DNA from: Sulfopaludibacter sp035606355 | Lineage (GTDB): Bacteria; Acidobacteriota; Terriglobia; Bryobacterales; Bryobacteraceae | Assembly (NCBI GenBank): GCA_035606355.1 | Contig: DATNFO010000024.1 | Coordinates: 310,001 to 374,000 of the forward strand | Length of the DNA stretch: 64,000 bases | Direction of reading: 5' to 3' | Shown here: piece after piece, positions 17,506-27,050 of the stretch | How positions within the stretch are numbered: the first letter of the stretch is position 1 | How the letters are laid out: each line of letters opens with the position of its first letter | The notes under the pieces: model-generated | The model's database searches: none | What the model was told of the DNA's origin: nothing | Seen by the model: the letters and a program-made list of their open reading frames with translations, nothing else | Program-made: the position numbers and the translations under genes

Positions 17506-18401
17506 TTCGACGGTCCTTGGGGCGTGGTCGGGGACTGACCGATCACCTTGTGGGTTGTGCCTTCCGGTTGATTGAGCACAAACTTATCATCCGATACACC
17601 CTTGTTAATGTCCATCTTTACGACGTCGATGACGACGCCGTACTCGTCGCGCGGGCGGTTGATTTCAATGTGCTTGGGAAAGGGGACATTGTCGTAGGGT
17701 CGCCACTGGCTGTAGCGCGCGTCGGTGAGAATGTTGCCGTCAGGGTTGAAGATGAGCTGGCGTGCGATCTGTAGGTCGAGACGGTTGAACCAGATGCTGC
17801 GCGAGAGCTGGAGGTTGCCGGAGGAATCCTCGCGGACGCAGAGGATGATGTAGTAGGCATTGCTCTCGTCCGTGAGGTTGACCATGAGGACCTTGTCGGC
17901 GGCGGTATCGACGGGCTTAACCATCAGGGCGTCGATGAAGTGCTGGGGCCTGAGGTTTTCGAGTTTGTTTTTCGACGGCTGGATGACAACGTCGGGGCCG
18001 GTGACGAAGAGGTTCTTGGATGGGATATAGAGCTTGAAATCGGGGCCGGCGGAAACCATGTCGAAGGCGGTGTTGCGGAGGATGGGGACGAGGCCGATGA
18101 GGCGGATCTGGTCGGGTTTGCGGAAGAGGATGTAGGCGCGGATGTCCTTGTACTCGGTGATCTGGTTTTTCTCGGCGCTGCCGAGGGCGGGCACCATATC
18201 GACGGACGCGTTGAAATCGCGAATGGCGTTGTATTGGCGGCGAATGGCGTCGAGGAGCGCAGACTGGTCGGCGACAAGGAGTTTCTGGGCGGGGGTAGCG
18301 CCGGCGCGAGTGAAAGTGCGCTTGTGGACGAGGCAGGAGGAGAGTCCCGCGGCGGCCAGGCACACGACGACTACGTTTCCGGAGATTCGCCGAAACGGCA
18401 T
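17502..18401 (-). CDS. LolA-like (DUF4292-type) outer-membrane lipoprotein
   Basis: 299 residues with a lipoprotein signal: a hydrophobic stretch ending in the lipobox LSSC (cysteine at residue 23). The body has the look of LolA/DUF4292 proteins: helix with YNAIRDFNASVD, then beta strands (IRLIGLVPILRNTAFDMVS). Because the next two genes are a MacB/LolCDE-like permease and ATPase, it may be the periplasmic or membrane-anchored partner that receives cargo. Family call is moderately firm; cargo is unknown. Confidence 0.75.
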   Translation of the reverse strand: MPFRRISGNVVVVCLAAAGLSSCLVHKRTFTRAGATPAQKLLVADQSALLDAIRRQYNAIRDFNASVDMVPALGSAEKNQITEYKDIRAYILFRKPDQIRLIGLVPILRNTAFDMVSAGPDFKLYIPSKNLFVTGPDVVIQPSKNKLENLRPQHFIDALMVKPVDTAADKVLMVNLTDESNAYYIILCVREDSSGNLQLSRSIWFNRLDLQIARQLIFNPDGNILTDARYSQWRPYDNVPFPKHIEINRPRDEYGVVIDVVKMDINKGVSDDKFVLNQPEGTTHKVIGQSPTTPQGPSK

Positions 18402-18483
18402 TAATTCATTGTAGGCAACGGGGAAAGGAGCATGTCAATTCGGAAAGAGTGGAGCTATGGTATATTGAGAGCGAACCTTCAGT

Positions 18484-18559
18484 GGGCCTGTGGCGCAGTT
18501 GGGAGCGCGCTTCCATGGCATGGAAGAGGTCGACGGTTCGAACCCGTCCAGGTCCACCA
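18484..18559 (+). tRNA. tRNA-Ala (anticodon GGC)
   Basis: A 76-base cloverleaf with encoded CCA. Acceptor stem GGGCCTG pairs with CAGGTCC (one G-U), anticodon stem CTTCC/GGAAG encloses loop ATGGCAT with anticodon GGC, and the T-arm is GACGG-TTCGAAC-CCGTC. Reads GCC alanine codons. Its last 47 bases are duplicated exactly at 43844-43890, marking it as the integration target of the island that follows. Confidence 0.96.
18513..18559 (+). repeat. Left attachment site (47-bp direct repeat, within tRNA-Ala)
   Basis: Starts at the CCATGG of the anticodon arm and runs to the terminal CCA of the tRNA gene. It is identical to 43844-43890. The identity stops at both sides (TT before it here, CC there; TTCG after it here, AAAC there). 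Confidence 0.93.
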
Positions 18560-18573
18560 TTCGTTTCAATAGG

Positions 18574-19128
18574 TTAGTTGAGTTTTTTATTCCCGCATTC
18601 CCGCATTCCCGCACACTTTGCGGGAATCCATTTTTCCTGCAAGCGCAACACAGCGCTGTCCCGACGATCTGACTGCAGCAGCGTGTAGCGCATGGTGGTC
18701 TCTGGCCGGGTGTGGCCTGCCTGCGCCATCGCCTCGAATACGTTGACCGCTTCAGAGCCATCCTGGATTGCAGTGACGTGCAGACGACGGAACGTGCGCC
18801 ATCCGAAGCCCTTGAAGTAAAGTCCGAGTTCTTGAGCAACCGGACGGATGAACCGGCGTAGCACGTCGCGGTCATCGAGCGGTTTGCGTTCGACTTGGAA
18901 CACATAGTCGTCCGGTTGAGCGTCCACCGGACGCATCGCTGCGAATGCCGGAGTGAGGATCCCGAGCGAAAGAGTGCGATGGGAGTTCTCGGTTTTGGTC
19001 TCGCCCTCTCTCCCGCGAAAGAAAGTCTCCTGCACGGTTACTGTGCCGTGATTGAGGTCAACACTTCCCACTTCAAACCGCACAACTCGGAAACGCGCAT
19101 TCCTGTCGAGACGTCGGTTGCAACCATT
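18574..19128 (-). pseudogene. Tyrosine integrase remnant (catalytic domain, frameshifted)
   Basis: C-terminal catalytic domain of a phage-type integrase. Upstream part, in one frame: STGMRVSELCGLKWE, which holds the first catalytic Arg. A frameshift near 19060 moves to a second frame: VDLNHGTVTVQETFFRG, KTENSHRTLSL (beta-hairpin Lys), GWRTFRRLHVTAIQDG, QAGHTRPETTMRYTLL (catalytic His region and nucleophile Tyr). The usual His of the HxxR motif appears as Arg (WRTFRR). The N-terminal DNA-binding part is missing and is replaced at about 19.12 kb by phage tail sequence on the other strand. It was presumably the enzyme that inserted the island into the tRNA gene and is now dead. Confidence 0.88.
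18589..18627. repeat. ATTCCCGC repeats inside the left island end
   Basis: Three tandem copies of ATTCCCGC(A) with an 8-base period at 18589-18613 and one inverted copy (TGCGGGAAT) at 18619-18627. The same word recurs five times inside the right end. Position and wording suggest arm-type integrase or excisionase binding sites. Confidence 0.75.
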
Positions 19129-19954
19129 AACTATCCCGGCGCCATCGACAGCGCCGCCAGTATGTACTCGCCGGTCGATGCGTTCTCCGCGAAGCCCCTG
19201 GAGACGACGACCACGGGCGCGGTACTGGCTGGCGACTCCACGATCAACGTGGCGTCCACCACCGGAGGCTTCGCCGCAACGTACGGCATCCTCTCGATTG
19301 ACGACGAACTGATCGTGTACACCGGCAAGACCGGGGCGCAGTTCACCGGGTGCCAGCGTGGAGCGTTCGGGACCGCCGCCGCAGGCCACGGCAACGGCGT
19401 GGCTGTGAAGGCGAACATGGTCGCGGGCTTCATCACCGCACTCCAGTCGGCGGTCGTGGCCATCGAGACGGAGTTGGGCACCGCCGCCGCGCGCAACTAC
19501 ATTCGGAAGGATGGCGCAGTCACTGTCACTGGCCTCAAGACGTTCCAGGACGGCGCGGAGTTTGGCGCGGGTACGAAATCGAGCACCGGCCTGGTGCGCC
19601 TGCCCAACGCTGGCGCGGTCAAGTGGAGGAAGCAGGACAACTCCGGCGACCTCGGCATCGCGTTGAACGCGAGCAACCACCTCGCGATGGACGCCATCAT
19701 CGACTTCGCGGCGGGCCAGACGTTCGGCGCGAGCACGGTTCCGGACGCGACGACGCTCGCCAAGGGCGTCGTACAGATCGATCCGGTGGGCGGCATCAAC
19801 GTTGCGGCGGGCGTTATCTCGCTCTCTGCATCCGGCGTCGGGCCTGGCACCTATACGAAGCTCACCGTGGACGCATGGGGTCGCGCCACGGCTGGTACGA
19901 CGATCTCGGCCGGCGACCTGCCCGCCCACACCCATGTGGCCTCCGATACCGCCT
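19112..19954 (+). pseudogene. Phage tail-fibre-like protein fragment
   Basis: About 280 residues without a proper start: ATINYPGAIDSAASMYSPVD, then GILSIDDELIVYTGKTG, then ALQSAVVAIETELGTAAARN, then TYTKLTVDAWGRATAGTT and DLPAHTHVASDTAF. Repeats of the GTYTKVTVDxxGRxTAGTT type and the DLPAHTH motif are typical of phage tail-fibre and collar proteins. The upstream end is joined to the integrase remnant and the downstream end to a methyltransferase fragment on the opposite strand, so this is prophage debris. The open frame in which it lies extends on both sides only by chance. Confidence 0.75.
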
Positions 19955-20463
19955 TTCGTTCGGCTGCGATCTCCTCGAACGTCCGGCCATCGCCGTCCAG
20001 CCTGGCTTCTTTCCCTGACAGTGTTTGCCAGCGCTGCAGTACGACATCAACGTACTTCGGGTCGAGCTCCATCCCGCAACAGATGCGCTCGGTGAGTTCC
20101 GCGGCCGCGAGGGTAGTGCCGCTTCCCAGAAACGGCTCGTAAACCAGTTCGCCGCGCTTAAGGTGGTTTAGGATTGGGCGCCGCATGAGCTCAACAGGCT
20201 TCTCGGTAGGGTGATCGTACTCCTGCTCGTCGCTGCCCCCCATGATGAACTTTGGCGAGGGCGATGCCCAGATCGTCGAGTTTTCGCCAGCCTTGCCATA
20301 CCAGGGTGCGTTCTTCTTTCGAACGAACCAACAGGGTTCGTGTTGAAACCAGTAGAGCGTTCTCGTGAGCACCGTCCGCATTTTGTCCCAGATGATCTGC
20401 TGATGGTGCTCGAACCCGATCCGGAGAAGCCCATTTAGCACTTCGCGGGTGAACTTGGAAGCG
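19955..20463 (-). pseudogene. DNA methyltransferase C-terminal fragment (N4/N6 type)
   Basis: About 165 residues of a phage-type DNA methylase: LLRIGFEHHQQIIWDK, then DHPTEKPVELMRRPI, then VYEPFLGSGTTLAAAE (the SAM-binding motif I, placed late as in beta-class enzymes), then CCGMELDPKYVDVVLQRW. The catalytic DPPY-type motif that should lie upstream is missing, because the fragment starts within sequence of a GH43 gene at about 20.46 kb. The C-terminal end is joined to the phage tail fragment. Not expected to be active. Confidence 0.82.
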
Positions 20464-20821
20464 TGGGCCACTCCAATAGTGGATTGTTGCTCCCAAAGGA
20501 AGACACGGCGTAATAAAGATAATAGATTCCTTCGTGGAATGCGATATCGGGGGCCCACTCGTTATTTCGAGCTTTGGCGTAACGCTGCGCGGCCCACTTG
20601 GGGAGTTCGGCAAAAACCGGCTTTTCGGCGTGGCAGTTTTTCATGTCCTTGCTGGAATAAACGGAGATGCCGTTGCCGGTGCAGAAAACGTAAAACGTGC
20701 CGTCCTGCCGAATCATCACCGGATCGTGCGCCTGGATGTTGAAATGTTCCGCGCACATCGCGTTGGCGAAAAAAATAAGGCCGGCGCCTAGCAATCCAGG
20801 CATGCTGATCGATCTGTGCAT
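20464..20821 (-). pseudogene. GH43-like glycoside hydrolase, N-terminal fragment
   Basis: Starts at ATG 20821 with a GGGAGG ribosome site and a signal peptide (MHRSISMPGLLGAGLIFF). The mature start is of the GH43 five-bladed propeller type: FNIQAHDPVMIRQDGTFY with the catalytic-base Asp (HDPVM), then GNGISVYSSKDMKN, then NNEWAPDIAFHEGIYYLYYA. After SSFGSNN the natural continuation STIGVAH lies in another frame, so there is a frameshift, and about 20 bases later the sequence turns into the methyltransferase fragment. The general acid Glu and most of the propeller are lost. GH43 arabinanases act on side chains of rhamnogalacturonan-I, which fits the neighbouring genes. Confidence 0.82.
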
Positions 20822-21329
20822 GCGCTTACATCCTCCCAATTCGGACTGCAATGGTACTCCCGCTTCGGGCGGGAGCGCAATATCTTCCGAACACCCGAAA
20901 CGGAACCCGGACGGGAGTAAGCAGCACCTGCTGTCTTCGCTCCTTTCTTCTGTTTCTCCGCCGTCCGTCGGAACCGACACGACTCCGTTCCTGTTTCCAA
21001 GATGTGAGGACGGTCGGTGATCCAACGCGGCTCGCAGCGGCCCGCGATGCTGGAAAGGTGATGCGGCCGACTCGCCGTCCAGCAGAAGAACCAAATGATC
21101 CGTCATAAATGCTGTTCCCCCATACAAAACCCACCCTCTGTCAAACGCCATACGCCTTCCCGCCCGCGAACCGCCAAAACCGGGTAACCCGGCTTTTCCC
21201 AACCCGCCGCACTCGTAACGCGTTCCGCTATCTGAAACACGGCGCTGATTCCACAAATTTGTTCGCTCTCGCAACCTAAGCGGAGCAAAATGCTGTCAAG
21301 ATTTTGAGCTTCTGTTTGGAGGTTCCGCT
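20822..21329. promoter_or_regulatory. Divergent intergenic region between the GH43 fragment and the TonB receptor
   Basis: 508 bases without a gene. It holds a hairpin with a TTCGG loop at 20857-20875 (CTCCCGC/GCGGGAG) in the leader of the GH43 fragment and a short hairpin CCGGG-TAA-CCCGG followed by CTTTT at 21180-21196. The receptor has a good ribosome site (TTGGAGG, about ten bases before its ATG). Promoters for both divergent genes must lie here, but I cannot place them. Confidence 0.45.
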
Positions 21330-24300
21330 ATGTCGCATCTCCATTTGCGCGTCATCTGCGCCGCGCTCCTCGCCGCCGTCCCCTGTCTCGCCCAGGAATC
21401 CAGGGCCACGCTCACCGGCACCGTGACCGACCCACAAGGGGCGCCGATCCCCGCTGCCGACGTGGTCGCCAAACAAGGTGCCACCAACCTCGCAACCAAA
21501 ACCACGACAAATGGTGCCGGCATCTACGTCATCCCGTTCCTCAACACCGGCACTTACACGGTCACCGTCACAGCAAAGGGCTTCAAAACGGCAGTCGTCA
21601 ACGATGTCGAACTGAACGTCAGTGAACGCCGCCAGCTCGACGTGAAACTGGACCTCGGCGCGCTCACCGAATCTGTGACCGTCAGCGCCGCTGCCGAGTT
21701 GCTCGATACCGCCGACGCCAGCCGCGGCACCCTCTTCGACTCCAACAAGATAGCCGACCTCCCCCTGCTGGGCAAGAACACATACACGCTCGCCTATCAG
21801 GCCAATGGCGTCCTTCACATCAACCCTCAGGGCAGCATCACCGACCGCCCGTACGATAACGGCGGTATGGACGCCATCCGGATCAACGGCGGCCAGGCGT
21901 TCACCAACGAATACCTCCTCGACGGCGCGCCGAATACTAACGTCGAACGTGGTAACGTCAACAGCCTGACCTTCGTTCCTCCGCCCGAGGCCGTCGACGA
22001 AATGGCCGTTCGTTCCAACAACTACGACGCCCAATACGGCCGCACCGGCGGTGGCGTCATCAGCGCCGTCCTCAAGAGCGGCACCAACCAGATCCACGGC
22101 AGCGCTTACGAGTACTACCGAAGCAAGATCCTGAACGCCAATACGTGGCAGGGCAACTTCGCCGGCCAGCCGCGCGGATCCTTCCTCTGGAACCAGCCCG
22201 GCGCCACTGCCAACGGGCCCGTCTACATTCCCAAAATCTACGACGGGCGCAACAAGACATTCTTCCTCTTCTCGTGGGAAGGCATTTACCAGAACATCCC
22301 CAACTACCTCCTCCAGACGGTTCCCACCGCCGCCATGCGCCAGGGCGATTTCTCCGGTCTCCACACCTCCAGCGGCCAACCCATCACCATCTACGACCCC
22401 ACCACCACCCAACTCGCCGGCAGCAACTACATCCGAACCCCCTTCGGAGGCAACAAAATTCCGCAGAACCGCTGGGACCCCGTCGCGCTCAAGCTGATGC
22501 AGTACATGCCGCAGCCGAACTTCCCCGCCGATGCCTCGGGCTTTAACAACTACAGCCCCTCGGGCCCCGGCACCCTCACGCTCGAACGCTACAACGCCTA
22601 CACCATCAAGTTCGATCAGGTCATCACGCAGAACGAACGCTTCTCTATCCACTACGTGACGAATAAGCGCTGGCAGACCGGCCCCTACTATGGCTGGCAG
22701 ATCCCCGCGCTCGGTCCCAACAACTTCGAGCGCTACAACCAGGGCGCCAACGCGCAATTGACCTCCACCCTCTCGCCGACCATGGTCGTCACCACCCGCT
22801 TCGGCTTCACCGAGCACATTTTCCTCAATTACATGAATGGCGGTGGCTTCGACCCCACACAGCTCGGCTTCCCCGCCGGTCAGGTCGCGCAGGCTCAGGG
22901 CAAATTCTTCCCGCAGATCACGATGACCAACTACACCGGCTTCGGCCAGGCCGGCAACAACTCGGATACCAGCACCAACTGGTATTTCACCTCTGTCGCC
23001 AACAAATCCCTCGGCCGCCACTCCATCAAGTTCGGCGGCGAATACCGCGTGTTCTTCGACAATCTCCCGAACTACTCGTTCGCCAACTTCGGCTTCACGA
23101 ACGCCTGGACGCAGCGCGATGCCCTCAACGCCGACGCCCTCTCCGGCAACGCCTTCGCCTCCTTCCTGCTCGGCTACGCGAACAGCGGCGCGTCGCCGTA
23201 CAACGCCTCCCCCGCCTTCGGCTACCACTCCGCCGGCCTCTTCGTGCAGGACGATATCCGCATCACGGACAAGCTCACCGTCAATCTGGGCGGCCGCTTC
23301 GAATACGAATCGCCCATCACCGAACGCTACAATCGCGAAAACGCCGGGTTCGACCTCACCGGCCCCAGCAACCTGCAGGTTCCCGGCCTCGCCCTGACCG
23401 GTGGTCTCCTCTTCACTTCCTCCGACAACCGCCTCCCCTGGAAGCGCGATGTCAATAACATCGATCCGCGCCTCGGCGTGGCTTACCACTTCCTGCCGAA
23501 GACCGTCTTCCGGGCCGGCTACGGCATGTCCTACGTTCCGACGTACATCAGCCCGCAAACGCAAGGGTTCAGCACCTCGACCCCGTTCGTCTCCTCGCTC
23601 GACGGCGGACTGACCCCCTCCGGCGTGCTCAGCAACCCCTTCCCGAGCGGCACGATCAAACCGAGCGGAAGCTCGCTGGGATTCGCTACCTTCGCCGGAC
23701 AGGGCGTCACCTACGCGTACCAGGGCCGGACCATCCCCTACATCCACCAGTTCTCCGCCGGATTCCAACAGGAACTTCCGGCCAGCACTGTGCTCGATGT
23801 CTCGTATGTCGGCAGCCGGACCCGCGAGCTCGCCACCAGCAAGAACATCAATTCGCTGACCGCGGCCCAGCTCGCACTCGGGCAGCCCTATCTCACCGCA
23901 CAGGTAGCCAACCCGTTCGCGGGACTCCTGCCCGGCACTACCATCAACGGCGCCACCGTGCAGCGCCAGCAACTCCTTCTGCCGTATCCGCAATTTACCA
24001 GCGTGACCCGTACCGGCTTCCCGAATGGCCGGGCCTGGTACAACTCGCTCCAGGTGCAGGTCCAGAAGCGCCTGACGCACGGGTTCCACCTGCTAGTCGA
24101 TTACACCTACTCCGAAACCATGCAGGCCGTCAGCTACCTCAATCCGCAGTTTGGCGACAACCAACTCGAAAGCGTCCGCGCCAGCGAAGACTTGCCACAC
24201 CGTCTGTCGATCGTCGGCGGCTACCAAATCCCGCTCTTTCACAACTCCCGGCGCCTGGTGAAAACGGCGTTCGGCGGTTGGCAGGTGCAGTTGATCGCCC

Positions 24301-24743
24301 TTTTCCAGTCGGGTCGCCAGCTCGCCGGCGTGGATGCGTATCCCACCGGGGCGAACCAGTTCGTAGATGGCCCGTACAATCCCAACGGCTACTACTTCAA
24401 CGGGTGCACGCTCAACACGAACGGCGTCCGGCAGAACTGCGCCAGCGCTACCCAAGCCGCCGCCTGGATCCAGCGGCCGGCCGGCACTCTGCGTGTCGAC
24501 GGCACCCAGTGGTCGCAGCGCCGCGAAATGCGCCCCGGCGTGATGGACTCCTCTATCTTCAAATCGTTTCCGCTGCACGAGCGCCTCACCTTCCAACTCC
24601 GCATGGAAGCGTTCAACACGTTCAACACACCCTGGTTCGGCCTTGCGAATACGTCGCTGGGCAACGCGCGCTTCGGCCTGATGGGCAACACCCAAGGGAA
24701 CGACCCGCGCAACGTCCAGGTTGCCGGCAAACTCAACTGGTAA
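21330..24743 (+). CDS. TonB-dependent receptor, Oar-like (island, forward unit)
   Basis: 1,137 residues. Signal peptide 1-21 (ending CLAQ), carboxypeptidase-regulatory-like beta domain ~25-105 (GTVTDPQGAPIPAADVV), plug domain ~110-240 (LPLLGKNTYTLAYQANGV; GGGVISAVLKSGTNQIHGSA), then a long beta-barrel ending in aromatic LNW as outer-membrane proteins do. No SusD-type partner is visible. The next gene, a GH106-like rhamnosidase, starts five bases after the stop, so the receptor probably imports oligosaccharides from rhamnogalacturonan. Confidence 0.93.
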   Translation: MSHLHLRVICAALLAAVPCLAQESRATLTGTVTDPQGAPIPAADVVAKQGATNLATKTTTNGAGIYVIPFLNTGTYTVTVTAKGFKTAVVNDVELNVSERRQLDVKLDLGALTESVTVSAAAELLDTADASRGTLFDSNKIADLPLLGKNTYTLAYQANGVLHINPQGSITDRPYDNGGMDAIRINGGQAFTNEYLLDGAPNTNVERGNVNSLTFVPPPEAVDEMAVRSNNYDAQYGRTGGGVISAVLKSGTNQIHGSAYEYYRSKILNANTWQGNFAGQPRGSFLWNQPGATANGPVYIPKIYDGRNKTFFLFSWEGIYQNIPNYLLQTVPTAAMRQGDFSGLHTSSGQPITIYDPTTTQLAGSNYIRTPFGGNKIPQNRWDPVALKLMQYMPQPNFPADASGFNNYSPSGPGTLTLERYNAYTIKFDQVITQNERFSIHYVTNKRWQTGPYYGWQIPALGPNNFERYNQGANAQLTSTLSPTMVVTTRFGFTEHIFLNYMNGGGFDPTQLGFPAGQVAQAQGKFFPQITMTNYTGFGQAGNNSDTSTNWYFTSVANKSLGRHSIKFGGEYRVFFDNLPNYSFANFGFTNAWTQRDALNADALSGNAFASFLLGYANSGASPYNASPAFGYHSAGLFVQDDIRITDKLTVNLGGRFEYESPITERYNRENAGFDLTGPSNLQVPGLALTGGLLFTSSDNRLPWKRDVNNIDPRLGVAYHFLPKTVFRAGYGMSYVPTYISPQTQGFSTSTPFVSSLDGGLTPSGVLSNPFPSGTIKPSGSSLGFATFAGQGVTYAYQGRTIPYIHQFSAGFQQELPASTVLDVSYVGSRTRELATSKNINSLTAAQLALGQPYLTAQVANPFAGLLPGTTINGATVQRQQLLLPYPQFTSVTRTGFPNGRAWYNSLQVQVQKRLTHGFHLLVDYTYSETMQAVSYLNPQFGDNQLESVRASEDLPHRLSIVGGYQIPLFHNSRRLVKTAFGGWQVQLIALFQSGRQLAGVDAYPTGANQFVDGPYNPNGYYFNGCTLNTNGVRQNCASATQAAAWIQRPAGTLRVDGTQWSQRREMRPGVMDSSIFKSFPLHERLTFQLRMEAFNTFNTPWFGLANTSLGNARFGLMGNTQGNDPRNVQVAGKLNW

Positions 24744-24748
24744 TTTCC

Positions 24749-26998
24749 ATGAACCCACTCCGCCTCTCGGTTTCCACCATCCTCCTGGCCCTCTCCGCAG
24801 CGGCCCAACCGACCCCTGCATTCGACCCAGCGACCTTTAAATCGCCCCCCGCCGAATACCGGGGCCACGCCATGTGGAACTTCAACCTGCCGACGCTCAA
24901 CGAGAAGGACATCATATCGGGCATCCAGGAAATGAAGCGTCTCAACTACGGGGGCTTCTTCATCGAAGCCGGAGGCCGCGGACAGCCCGGCCAGGGCGTC
25001 GCCTTTCTCAGCCCGGAGTACTTCCGCTACTACAACATCGCTTTGGAGGAAGCAAAGAAGGACGGACTCGAGGTCATCCTCTACGACGACTACGCCTTCC
25101 CCACCGGGACCGTCGGCGGCCAGATGCTCCAGCAGCATCCCGATCTCGTTGCCAAGAGCCTCGACATGGTCGAAAAGGACGTCACCGGTCCCGCGACCGC
25201 CGAACTCACCGTTCCCGCCGGCCCCTACATCGGAGCCGTGATGATGAACCGCGACACCCACGACCTCGTCGATATCAGCACGCGCAAGCAGCAGGACAAA
25301 GTCGTCGCCCAGGTCCCCGCCGGAAAGTGGAAAGTCATGGCGTTCTACCTCGTCACCGGCAAGACGCGCGTCGTCGACTACCTCGACGAGAACGCCATGA
25401 GCCAGTTCATCTCCATGACGTACGAGAAGTACCAGCAGAACTTCGGCTCTTACTTCGGCAACCTCATCAAGCAGACCTTCTACGACGAGCCCTCCATGCA
25501 CCACGCCGATCGCATGTGGACCACCAACTTCAACCAGTACTTCGAAAAGCAGTACGGCTACTCGCCCATGAAGTATTACCCGGCGCTCTGGTATGACATC
25601 GGCCCGCAGACGGCCGCCGCCCGCAACGCGTTATTTGGATTCCGCGGCGATCTCTTCGCCCGCAACTTCATTAAGCGCCTCAACGACTGGTGCGCGGACC
25701 ACCACCTCATCTTCGGCGGCCACCTCGACCAGGAAGAGCCCCTCAACCCCACGCCGCTGAACGGCGATCTCCTCAAGGTGTTCCAATACCAGTCCGCCCC
25801 CACGGTCGACGACATCTGGTGGTACGGCCGCTCCAACCCGTCGTACAAGATCGTCACCTCGGCTGCCTTCAATTACGACCACCCGATCATCCGCGCGGAA
25901 ACGTACGCCGCGTACCGCATCCTCGACGAGAAGATCGCCTACCAGGTCGCGATGGATCAATTCGCCATGGGGATTAATTACCAGATCCCCGCGCGAACAC
26001 CTCAGCCCAAGCGCCCCGAACTGAACGATTACGTCGGACGGCTCAGTTACGTTCTACAACACGGTCGCCACGTCTCCGATATCGCGGTGCTCTATCCCAT
26101 CGCCTCCATGCATGCCCAATATCGCAACCTCGGCGGCGTCACCTTCCCGATGGCGGCAGGCGCGCAAGCCCCGCAGATCATGGAAACCGCCTACGCACGT
26201 GAAGGCGGACCGGCGTTCGGAGCCGACTACCAGGACCTTGGCGAATCGCTGTTCCGCGCCCTGCGCGTCGACTACACCTATCTCCACCCGGAAGTCCTCG
26301 CCGAACACTGCATCATCGAGGGCAACAAGCTGATCCTGAACAATCGTGAGAATCGCGAGGAGTACAGCGTCCTCTTCGTGCCCGCCGGCGACACCCTGTC
26401 CGTCTCCGCCGCCGCAAAGATCAGGGAGTTCTACCAGCACGGAGGAACCGTGATCGCCACCGGCCTCCTCCCCACCAAATCGTCTGAATTCAACAAAGAC
26501 AAAGACGTCCAGGAAGCCATCTACGATGTATTCGGGGTGTCCCCCGACGAACCCCTCACGGCCGACGTCCGCCGCGCGCAGGATCGCCAGAATTTCTACG
26601 TGTTCTGGTATTACATCAAGAAGAACAAATCCGGCGGGCAGGCCCTCTTCCTCCCGAACACGAATCCATGGCTCGTGGATTACGCTCTGAAGCTCGTGCT
26701 CCCGCGGCGCGACGTCGACATTCAGGAACCGATGGCCCCCATCCGCGTCGGCAGCCAATATGAAGGAGCCCTCACCTACATTCACAAGGTGAAAGACGGA
26801 CGCGACATCTACTTCTTCGCCAACTCGACAGCCAAACCCGTCGACGCGAAAGTCGTTCTACGGGGCAAAAAAGCCCTCGCCATCTGGAACCCGCACACCG
26901 GAGAACAGCAAGCCGCCGAGTTCACGAATACCGACAGCGCGACCACCCTCCACCTGACGCTACCGCCAGTGACGTCGCTGTTCTACATCCAGCAATAG
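24749..26998 (+). CDS. GH106-like glycoside hydrolase (alpha-L-rhamnosidase family)
   Basis: 749 residues from ATG 24749, with a signal peptide (LLALSAAAQ). The opening, FKSPPAEYRGHAMWNFN then GIQEMKRLNYGGFFIEAGG then GLEVILYDDYAFPTGTVGG, is the (beta/alpha)8 start of GH106-like enzymes. Later GRLSYVLQHGRHVSDIAVL matches the family's second half. It is somewhat shorter than characterised GH106 proteins (about 900-1,100 residues). GH106 removes terminal L-rhamnose, for example from rhamnogalacturonans. Catalytic glutamates cannot be fixed without an alignment, so the activity call is weaker than the fold call. Confidence 0.78.
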   Translation: MNPLRLSVSTILLALSAAAQPTPAFDPATFKSPPAEYRGHAMWNFNLPTLNEKDIISGIQEMKRLNYGGFFIEAGGRGQPGQGVAFLSPEYFRYYNIALEEAKKDGLEVILYDDYAFPTGTVGGQMLQQHPDLVAKSLDMVEKDVTGPATAELTVPAGPYIGAVMMNRDTHDLVDISTRKQQDKVVAQVPAGKWKVMAFYLVTGKTRVVDYLDENAMSQFISMTYEKYQQNFGSYFGNLIKQTFYDEPSMHHADRMWTTNFNQYFEKQYGYSPMKYYPALWYDIGPQTAAARNALFGFRGDLFARNFIKRLNDWCADHHLIFGGHLDQEEPLNPTPLNGDLLKVFQYQSAPTVDDIWWYGRSNPSYKIVTSAAFNYDHPIIRAETYAAYRILDEKIAYQVAMDQFAMGINYQIPARTPQPKRPELNDYVGRLSYVLQHGRHVSDIAVLYPIASMHAQYRNLGGVTFPMAAGAQAPQIMETAYAREGGPAFGADYQDLGESLFRALRVDYTYLHPEVLAEHCIIEGNKLILNNRENREEYSVLFVPAGDTLSVSAAAKIREFYQHGGTVIATGLLPTKSSEFNKDKDVQEAIYDVFGVSPDEPLTADVRRAQDRQNFYVFWYYIKKNKSGGQALFLPNTNPWLVDYALKLVLPRRDVDIQEPMAPIRVGSQYEGALTYIHKVKDGRDIYFFANSTAKPVDAKVVLRGKKALAIWNPHTGEQQAAEFTNTDSATTLHLTLPPVTSLFYIQQ

Positions 26999-27050
26999 GC
27001 GATTGGCTACATTCTCGTTGAACGCGGTTACCGGACAGCACAACCGGGAC

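Noticed and set aside
18574..19935. A 453-residue minus-strand frame as an intact integrase
   Set aside because: Only its C-terminal third is integrase; the rest is antisense to the phage tail fragment, and the true upstream integrase sequence lies in another frame.
18895..20142. A 415-residue plus-strand frame as an intact phage protein
   Set aside because: The ends are antisense to integrase and methyltransferase fragments; only about 19112-19954 reads as tail-fibre sequence.
21276..24089. A 937-residue minus-strand frame under the first TonB receptor
   Set aside because: Its Gly/Val/Glu-rich low-complexity sequence has no domain; the plus-strand receptor is certain.
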